This document shows positions 27,073 through 32,704 of a stretch of DNA of 32,704 nt, one piece after another. Both the position numbers and the translations under genes were made by a program. Each line of letters starts with the position of its first letter. Positions within the stretch are counted from its first letter, which is position 1. Under the pieces are notes generated by a model. The model saw only the letters and a program-made list of their open reading frames with translations. It did no database searches and was not told where the DNA came from. The stretch comes from an uncultured Bacteroidales bacterium (GTDB taxonomy: Bacteria > Bacteroidota > Bacteroidia > Bacteroidales > Paludibacteraceae), in NCBI GenBank assembly GCA_946059305.1, contig CAMGMU010000019.1, forward strand, positions 1-32,704. Reading direction: 5' to 3'.

Positions 27073-28230
27073 ATGGCTATTGTTTTATCGGTCATATTGT
27101 TCGGAATTGCAGCATTTTGGATGTATCGTGTTTCTCAAAAATCCCTGGATGCACGTAAGCAATTGATATGTTTTTATGGTGCTGAAATAGTGTGTCTTTG
27201 GTTATCAATGTGCTTTTTTGTGCATGCATTTTCCACAGAAAGGGTGATGCAGTCTACGTATGACCACATTATTTACGTATCGGCTCTATTCCTTTTCCCT
27301 TTTTTACACTTAGTTTTTCTTTGTGCGATGAAAGGCAAAACGTTGATGCGAACAACCATCATGAAGCACACGCTTCCACATATTGTAATTGCTTTACTTA
27401 CTTTGGCAATTTATTTTGCAATAGAGCAAGGCCTTCGAATACCGGATTCTGTTTCTCGCGTACTGATTATTGTATTTAAAGGCTTATTGTTTTGCAGTGT
27501 AATGGTTTATTCGAGCTTATTCGTGTTTCGGTATGCTTTTTATCGCCGATTGGTGAAGCGAATCTTCTCGGATGCCACCCAAACAGATTATCCGATAGTA
27601 TCTCGGATTGGTGGCATTGCAATGGCAGAGGGGGTAGTGATGTACATGATGCTATGCCGTGGTTTCTTAAATTTGGAGGGTGATTGGTTGGCTTTGCTCA
27701 TTTTGTGTGGTACTTCTTTGGCTGTCGTTGCTTTATTGGGGTGGCATATCTCATTATTGCGCGGAACATCCGTTCCCAGTTTGGTACAATGGAGCGATAT
27801 ACACCTCTCCGACGAAGAATTGCAGGCTGCAGAGTATCGACTTCATTTGATAGACTCAGTAAAAGCTGCAGAGGATGCAACTGTAAATATTGCCCATACA
27901 TTGGAAAGATGGTTAACAGATGCCAGCAAACCCTATCTTCGTCAAGGTTTGACAATCAGTGATGTAGCAAACGCTACTTGTATTTCACCCAAGTTGCTTT
28001 CGGCTTATCTTAATAGAACCCTGCAGATGAATTTCAATCAGTGGATAAACCAATATCGTCTTAAAGAGGTTAAACTACGTTTACTTTCTTCCGATTTGTC
28101 GCTTGATGAGATTGCGTATGAATGCGGTTTTGGAGATCGAAGTGTGTTGTCGCGCGTGTTTAAAACATCGGAGGGAATTTCGCCATCCGAATTTAGGAAT
28201 CAAGCCATAAGTAATAATAATGTAGAATGA
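27073..28230 (+). CDS. Membrane-anchored AraC-family transcriptional regulator
   Basis: Multiple N-terminal TM segments; C-terminal AraC HTH (LTISDVANATCISPKLLSAYLN...SLDEIAYECGFGDRSVLSRVFKTSEGISPSEFR). Confidence 0.88.
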   Translation: MAIVLSVILFGIAAFWMYRVSQKSLDARKQLICFYGAEIVCLWLSMCFFVHAFSTERVMQSTYDHIIYVSALFLFPFLHLVFLCAMKGKTLMRTTIMKHTLPHIVIALLTLAIYFAIEQGLRIPDSVSRVLIIVFKGLLFCSVMVYSSLFVFRYAFYRRLVKRIFSDATQTDYPIVSRIGGIAMAEGVVMYMMLCRGFLNLEGDWLALLILCGTSLAVVALLGWHISLLRGTSVPSLVQWSDIHLSDEELQAAEYRLHLIDSVKAAEDATVNIAHTLERWLTDASKPYLRQGLTISDVANATCISPKLLSAYLNRTLQMNFNQWINQYRLKEVKLRLLSSDLSLDEIAYECGFGDRSVLSRVFKTSEGISPSEFRNQAISNNNVE

Positions 28231-29276
28231 TTAGTAGCTCTCATTTGTGTTTTGTTATTCATGGCACTGGTTGTTTGGTGCTATCGATAGTTCTTCTCTC
28301 ATATAAAGTATCGGGAGTGCCAGCTGCAAGCAATTATAAGTATTTCTTGCGGATGTTGGCGCTATTGATGTTTGTACAATTTTCGGCTGATTTGATTGGT
28401 TACTTGGGTTATGACCATACGTATTTCCCAATTTTTCGTCAGCTGCTGTACCCATCCTTATTATTTTTGCAGGTTTGCATATATTCATCCATGTGTCATA
28501 TGCTGCTTCATACTCCTACTGAACAGCGAAGAGTAGCGCATTTTTTGAGATTGGTATTTTTTGTATTGGTGCTTTTTTATCCCGTATTGCTTGCTACGAT
28601 GCATACCCATGAGCTTTCTCCGTTTACGATGCAAGCATTTTTGGATAGTTCGGTAAGCAGTTTTATTGCATATTATGGACAGTTGCTTCGTTTGGTAGCA
28701 ATTATTTTGATAGTGTTTGGGTTGATGCTATTGATGAAAGATTACCAGGTGTATAAGAAAGTGATAGAGGAGCAAAAATGCTTTGGTATCTATTTCCCGT
28801 TTCTCTTGATATTATTCATTTTTGTAGTGGCCCTTATTTCGTTTGTTCTTAGCAGTTTTGCACTGGAGTCTCATTGTTTGGGTTTGCTCTTTTGGCTGAT
28901 TTTCAGTATATGGTTGTGTGTATTTTCTCTTAATAATCAAGATGAACTTATTCGCGTAGAATATGCAGCTACACTCGCTCAAATTGAAGTGGAATTGGAG
29001 CGTACGCGTAAACGTTTTTCTGCATCGGCAGAGCAACGTGAATTGCGCGAGCGAGAGGTTGTAATGCGTGCGCTTCAAATATGGTCGCAGCGCCCAGATA
29101 AGCCCTATATGCGTGAGGGCATCACGCTGATGGATGTGGCAGAAGAATTAGACTTGCCTCCTGCTGCGCTTTATCTATACGGTATTCATCCGCATGGATT
29201 GGATTTTGAGGAGTATATTCTATATCTTAGAGCCAATTCCTCAGCAGGTATGAATACGTCGTTAGCTAAGAAATAG
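28227..29276 (+). CDS. Membrane protein paralogous to upstream gene with truncated AraC-like domain
   Basis: ATGA overlap; multi-TM N-terminus; KPYMREGITLMDVAEELDLPPAALYLYGIHPHGLDFEEYILYLRAN aligns with KPYLRQGLTISDVANATCISPKLLSAYLNRTLQMNFNQWINQYRLK but the second HTH is absent. Confidence 0.8.
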   Translation: MISSSHLCFVIHGTGCLVLSIVLLSYKVSGVPAASNYKYFLRMLALLMFVQFSADLIGYLGYDHTYFPIFRQLLYPSLLFLQVCIYSSMCHMLLHTPTEQRRVAHFLRLVFFVLVLFYPVLLATMHTHELSPFTMQAFLDSSVSSFIAYYGQLLRLVAIILIVFGLMLLMKDYQVYKKVIEEQKCFGIYFPFLLILFIFVVALISFVLSSFALESHCLGLLFWLIFSIWLCVFSLNNQDELIRVEYAATLAQIEVELERTRKRFSASAEQRELREREVVMRALQIWSQRPDKPYMREGITLMDVAEELDLPPAALYLYGIHPHGLDFEEYILYLRANSSAGMNTSLAKK

Positions 29277-29333
29277 GATTTTAAAATAGCGATAGATAAC
29301 CATCAATGTTAATTATATTTTTTAAAAGATAAG

Positions 29334-29358
29334 AAAATCGTCACTGTGACGATTTTTT
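29334..29358 (+). terminator. Intrinsic terminator of AraC-like operon
   Basis: AAAATCGTCAC-T-GTGACGATTTTTTTT. Confidence 0.85.
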
Positions 29359-29429
29359 TTGTTATTTGTCACGTTTATATATGAAATTTTTATGTATTTT
29401 TGCGGAATAAAACACAAATTCTTTACGTT

Positions 29430-29663
29430 ATGGTTATGTCAAATGTAATTCTGGAAAAGGCCTATGCTCAAATAGGCCAGCGTATTCGAGAAATTCGCAT
29501 GAGTATGAAAATCTCTCAAATAGAGTTGGCTACGCGATGTGGTGTTGAGCCTTCTAATCTTAATCGCATAGAGCACGGAAAAGCCAATCCTACGTTGCGC
29601 ACACTTCACTTGATTGCTGTAGCTTTAGGCGTAGGATTGGCCGAATTGGTGAAAGATGCTTGA
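29430..29663 (+). CDS. XRE-family helix-turn-helix regulator
   Basis: IGQRIREIRMSMKISQIELATRCGVEPSNLNRIEHGKANPTLRTL; start at ATG 29430 preferred since the TTG at 29400 lies within TAttTTTG of the -7 box. Confidence 0.9.
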   Translation: MVMSNVILEKAYAQIGQRIREIRMSMKISQIELATRCGVEPSNLNRIEHGKANPTLRTLHLIAVALGVGLAELVKDA

Positions 29664-30392
29664 TTATTTCTTTCGCACAAATTTCTTAATAACTATCCAG
29701 CAGATGGCTAATGCCAGGATGGCAAGAATAATATAACCGATTTCATGGCTGTATTTGGTTATGAGGTCGGATTGTCCTTGGAGTATGTATCCCAATACGG
29801 CAAGGATAGTATTCCATAGTGTAGCGCCGAGGAAAGTGTAGCCAAGGAAAGCACCAAAATTCATTTTCGCCAAGCCGGCAGGAATAGAGATAAGTTGGCG
29901 AATTCCAGGCACCATACGGCCGATGAACGTAGCTATGTTTCCATGCTCGCAGAAATAATCTTCAGCTCGCTTGATTTTTTCACCGGATAGCAGACATAGA
30001 TGCCCAATTTTGGAGTCTGCAAATTTATATATAATTGGGCGTCCGAGCCACATGCTGAGCAGGTAGTTGATAATTGCTCCTATCATAGCTCCAAGCGAAG
30101 CAAATAGGATAATGATTAATACATTGATAGGATAACTCTCTGTGGCATAAAGCGGGCTTTCTGGATCGTTGGCAACATACGCAGCAGGTGGAACAACTAC
30201 CTCGCTAGGGAAGGGGATAAAGCTTGATTCGATGGCCATTAGGGCCGTAATTGAGGCATAGTTCATGTTGGCACTATACCAATCTACGATTGTTTGAACG
30301 AAGCTTTTGTCTTCTTGAATATCGTTGGTAGTTGCTTTTGCACTCGCGCATACACACGCGCTCACGCACATTATTAATAGGAGTTTCTTCAT
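29664..30392 (-). CDS. DedA family membrane protein
   Basis: IESSFIPFPSEVVVPPAAYVA, GRMVPGIRQLISIPAGLAKM. Confidence 0.93.
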   Translation of the reverse strand: MKKLLLIMCVSACVCASAKATTNDIQEDKSFVQTIVDWYSANMNYASITALMAIESSFIPFPSEVVVPPAAYVANDPESPLYATESYPINVLIIILFASLGAMIGAIINYLLSMWLGRPIIYKFADSKIGHLCLLSGEKIKRAEDYFCEHGNIATFIGRMVPGIRQLISIPAGLAKMNFGAFLGYTFLGATLWNTILAVLGYILQGQSDLITKYSHEIGYIILAILALAICWIVIKKFVRKK

Positions 30393-30440
30393 ATGGAAGT
30401 ATAGTTGTTTAAAAAAATTCTATAACATTTTTTTACGACT

Positions 30441-30580
30441 GCTCGAAAGTGATCGGAGAAATATTACGAATGTGATCTTAGAGAAAATTTTTTACGATTG
30501 CTCGAATGTGATCTTAGAGAAAATTTTTTATGACTGCTCGAAAGTGATCGGAGAGTATTACGAATGTGATCTTAGAGAAA
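30441..30580. repeat. Five copies of CGAA(A/T)GTGATC(GG/TT)AGAGA-type element
   Basis: GTGATC cores at 30449, 30472, 30508, 30544, 30566. Confidence 0.85.
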
Positions 30581-30581
30581 A

Positions 30582-30617
30582 TGCCAAAAATAGCGATGCT
30601 ATTTTTGGCTTTTTTTT
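30582..30617 (+). terminator. Strong hairpin terminator overlapping the TPR gene stop codon
   Basis: GCCAAAAATAGC-gat-GCTATTTTTGGC then TTTTTTTT on plus strand; TPR stop TAG lies in the stem. Confidence 0.75.
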
Positions 30618-32023
30618 CTGCAATTATTTTCTTGCAAGAGGATGTATGCTTGACGTTCGCGCTCGAGTTGTTCGAAGAATCCCTGTTCGGACATTTGATT
30701 ATACATATCCGGATGTATGGCCTTCATCAGCATGGGTGCTTCGTCGGGGCAGAGTGCGTATGCATAACGGAAATCTTCTTCCATCTTTTTGAAATGCTTT
30801 AACTCGGCATCGCATACGGCCATCAAGACGTATGTCTGCCAAAGCTCTTCACATTCGTTGGCTTTCTTGAAGAGGTTGTAAGCTTTCTGCACTTTTCCGA
30901 GCGACATCATCGTGCCGCCCCAAAGACTAAATATAGCAGCAGAAGGCTCTAAGATGCTCAGTTTTTCGTATGTAGCTGCAGCTTTTTCGAATAATTGACA
31001 GTTGCTATAAGCGTCGGCTAATGGTATAAGTGTTGCGGTGTCATCAGGCTGTACCTCATTGGCTGCTTCCAGCATCGTAATGGCTTCTGCATTATACCCA
31101 AGTTGGAGGAAGGTGATGCCCGCATTGTGCAAAACAGCATTGTCTCTTGGTTGTGCTTGCACGCTTAACCAAAGGGCTTCAACCGCAGCATCTGTCTCCT
31201 TATGCTCAATGTGAATATTTGCCAAAATCTGCGCGATGGAGCTTCGCTGCTTCCCTTCTGCTTTGTCAGCTGCTTCTTTAAGTGATTGAACGGCTAAATC
31301 ATGTTGGTCAGTCTCTTCATAGCATTGCGCTTTCATCACGAGATAGTCGAACTCTTCGGGGGCGATGGCTGCGGCATAATCGTAGGCATCTATTGCTTCC
31401 GTATATCGTTTGTTGGAAGAAAGATAGTTGCCTTTAGCCATCCATGCATCGTAATTAAACGGATCGGCAGCCAGAATTTTCTCCGCAATAGGCATTGTGT
31501 CTTCGAGATGTGTCATCTGCTCATGACAGTAGAGCATTCCAGAGAGGGTACGAACATCGTCGGGATGATTCTTCAGACTGTGCTCGTAAAAATGCAAGGC
31601 TGTAATAAAATCGCCTGCATTCATGAAGCCAAGGGCAATATCATAGGCTACGTATTCGTTAGGGTTTTCGTCGGTCAGAGCCAAATCGGCCATCTCCAAG
31701 GCTTCTGTTTTTCTTCCGAGCATAGCCAATGCGGCCGAACGGAGGATGCAAAGGAAGGTGTTGTTGTCTTGAAAAATCGCATCGATTTTCTTCAACGCTG
31801 ATTCTCCGTCATTGGTCATGAGCGTGTATTCGGCATCGAGTTGTATGATGGTAGGGTCATCGGGATGCAGATTAAGGCCCAAACGCAGGATTTCTTCCAA
31901 TTTGTCCACCTGATTCCGGTCTGCATAATAACGGAAAATCTGGTCTATCTCAATAGGGTCGAGATAGACGGATTCTCCGGCTTTGAGCATAGCTTCGTAT
32001 TTGTTGACGATATCTGGTGTCAT
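30599..32023 (-). CDS. Tetratricopeptide repeat protein
   Basis: 474 aa with multiple TPR-like repeats (e.g. AWMAKGNYLSSNKRYTEAIDAYDYAAAIAPEEFDYLVMKAQCYEE). Confidence 0.88.
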   Translation of the reverse strand: MTPDIVNKYEAMLKAGESVYLDPIEIDQIFRYYADRNQVDKLEEILRLGLNLHPDDPTIIQLDAEYTLMTNDGESALKKIDAIFQDNNTFLCILRSAALAMLGRKTEALEMADLALTDENPNEYVAYDIALGFMNAGDFITALHFYEHSLKNHPDDVRTLSGMLYCHEQMTHLEDTMPIAEKILAADPFNYDAWMAKGNYLSSNKRYTEAIDAYDYAAAIAPEEFDYLVMKAQCYEETDQHDLAVQSLKEAADKAEGKQRSSIAQILANIHIEHKETDAAVEALWLSVQAQPRDNAVLHNAGITFLQLGYNAEAITMLEAANEVQPDDTATLIPLADAYSNCQLFEKAAATYEKLSILEPSAAIFSLWGGTMMSLGKVQKAYNLFKKANECEELWQTYVLMAVCDAELKHFKKMEEDFRYAYALCPDEAPMLMKAIHPDMYNQMSEQGFFEQLERERQAYILLQENNCRKKSQK

Positions 32024-32475
32024 CAGTTGTTGAGTAGTTCTTTAACTTTAGCAGAAATGATTTTTCCGTCGGCTAAACCGGCAAGTGCTTTGGTAGCAGT
32101 GCCCATGACTTTACCCATATCTTTAGGGCCCTGCGCACCGAGTTCAGCGATGATGTTTTTGAGTCGTTCCACAAGTTCTTCTTCGGAGAGTTGCTTGGGC
32201 AGATACTGCTCAATCACACGCATCTGCGCCAACTCCTCTTCTGCGAGTTCATTACGTCCGGCAGCGGCATACATTTCGGCCGCCTCCTTACGTTGTTTGC
32301 AGAGCTTCTGCATGCAGCGAATAGCTTGGTCGTCGTGGAGTTCGCCATCGCCACCTTTGGCCGTTTTCGCTTCAAGAAATTCCTTCTTTACACCGCGGAG
32401 CGCATCGAGCGCCACCTTATCTTTAGCGAGCATCGCTTTCTTGATGTCTTCGCTTATTTGATCAAATAGAGTCAT
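32023..32475 (-). CDS. GatB/YqeY domain protein
   Basis: LFDQISEDIKKAMLAKDKVALDALRGVKKEFLEA...EQYLPKQLSEEEL...GKVMGTATKALAGLADGKIISAKVKELL; TGATG overlap with TPR gene. Confidence 0.93.
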   Translation of the reverse strand: MTLFDQISEDIKKAMLAKDKVALDALRGVKKEFLEAKTAKGGDGELHDDQAIRCMQKLCKQRKEAAEMYAAAGRNELAEEELAQMRVIEQYLPKQLSEEELVERLKNIIAELGAQGPKDMGKVMGTATKALAGLADGKIISAKVKELLNN

Positions 32476-32552
32476 AGTTTTGCGAATAATGGAAACCGAT
32501 TCGGAGAAAAAATCGAAACAGTATCCTAAACATTGTAAAATATTAATTATTG

Positions 32553-32655
32553 TCAGTTGTACAAACGATTTAAATGAATATCAGTTGTACAAACATTTAA
32601 ATGAATATCAGTTGTACAAACATTTAAATGAATATCAGTTGTACAAACATTTAAG
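32553..32655. repeat. Four tandem ~27-bp repeats TCAGTTGTACAAACATTTAAATGAATA
   Basis: Copies start at 32553, 32581, 32608, 32635; contains TTGTACAA and ATTTAAAT palindromes. Confidence 0.95.
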
Positions 32656-32704
32656 GTAATTTCTAATAATTACTAGTTTTCAAGTGGAAGCCACTCCGCA
32701 ATCA

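Noticed and set aside
32553-32655. CRISPR array
   Set aside because: 27-bp units are head-to-tail with no spacers.

Overview
Bacteroidales-type chromosomal window. All calls were made by eye, with no database search. Left part (about 1-13.7 kb): tandem small lipoproteins, a duplicated structured non-coding module with minus-strand promoters, then a phage-derived island. The island has two collinear operons. The first holds three tail/adaptor-like genes, a putative holin, an amidase endolysin and a u-spanin-like lipoprotein. The second holds a TP901-like tape measure and a large tail-associated protein. A tyrosine integrase follows, abutting the 3' end of tRNA-Gln(CUG). No terminase, portal, capsid, tail-tube or replication genes are visible in the window. 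Right part: ordinary host genes, including a homocysteine methyltransferase domain protein, GtrA, tyrS, a T9SS-type secreted endonuclease I, tRNA-Asp, a GH3 glycosidase, a Wzz-like protein, ftsZ/ftsA/ftsQ, glyS, a coupled pair of membrane-anchored AraC-like proteins, XRE, DedA, TPR and YqeY. Many Bacteroidetes promoters (TTG-N19/20-TAnnTTTG) are recognisable, and intergenic regions carry several distinct short repeat families. Best candidates for something undescribed: the apparently headless tail/lysis/integrase island with its 58-bp hairpin repeat array, the duplicated ncRNA-like module, and the membrane AraC pair with a truncated second partner.
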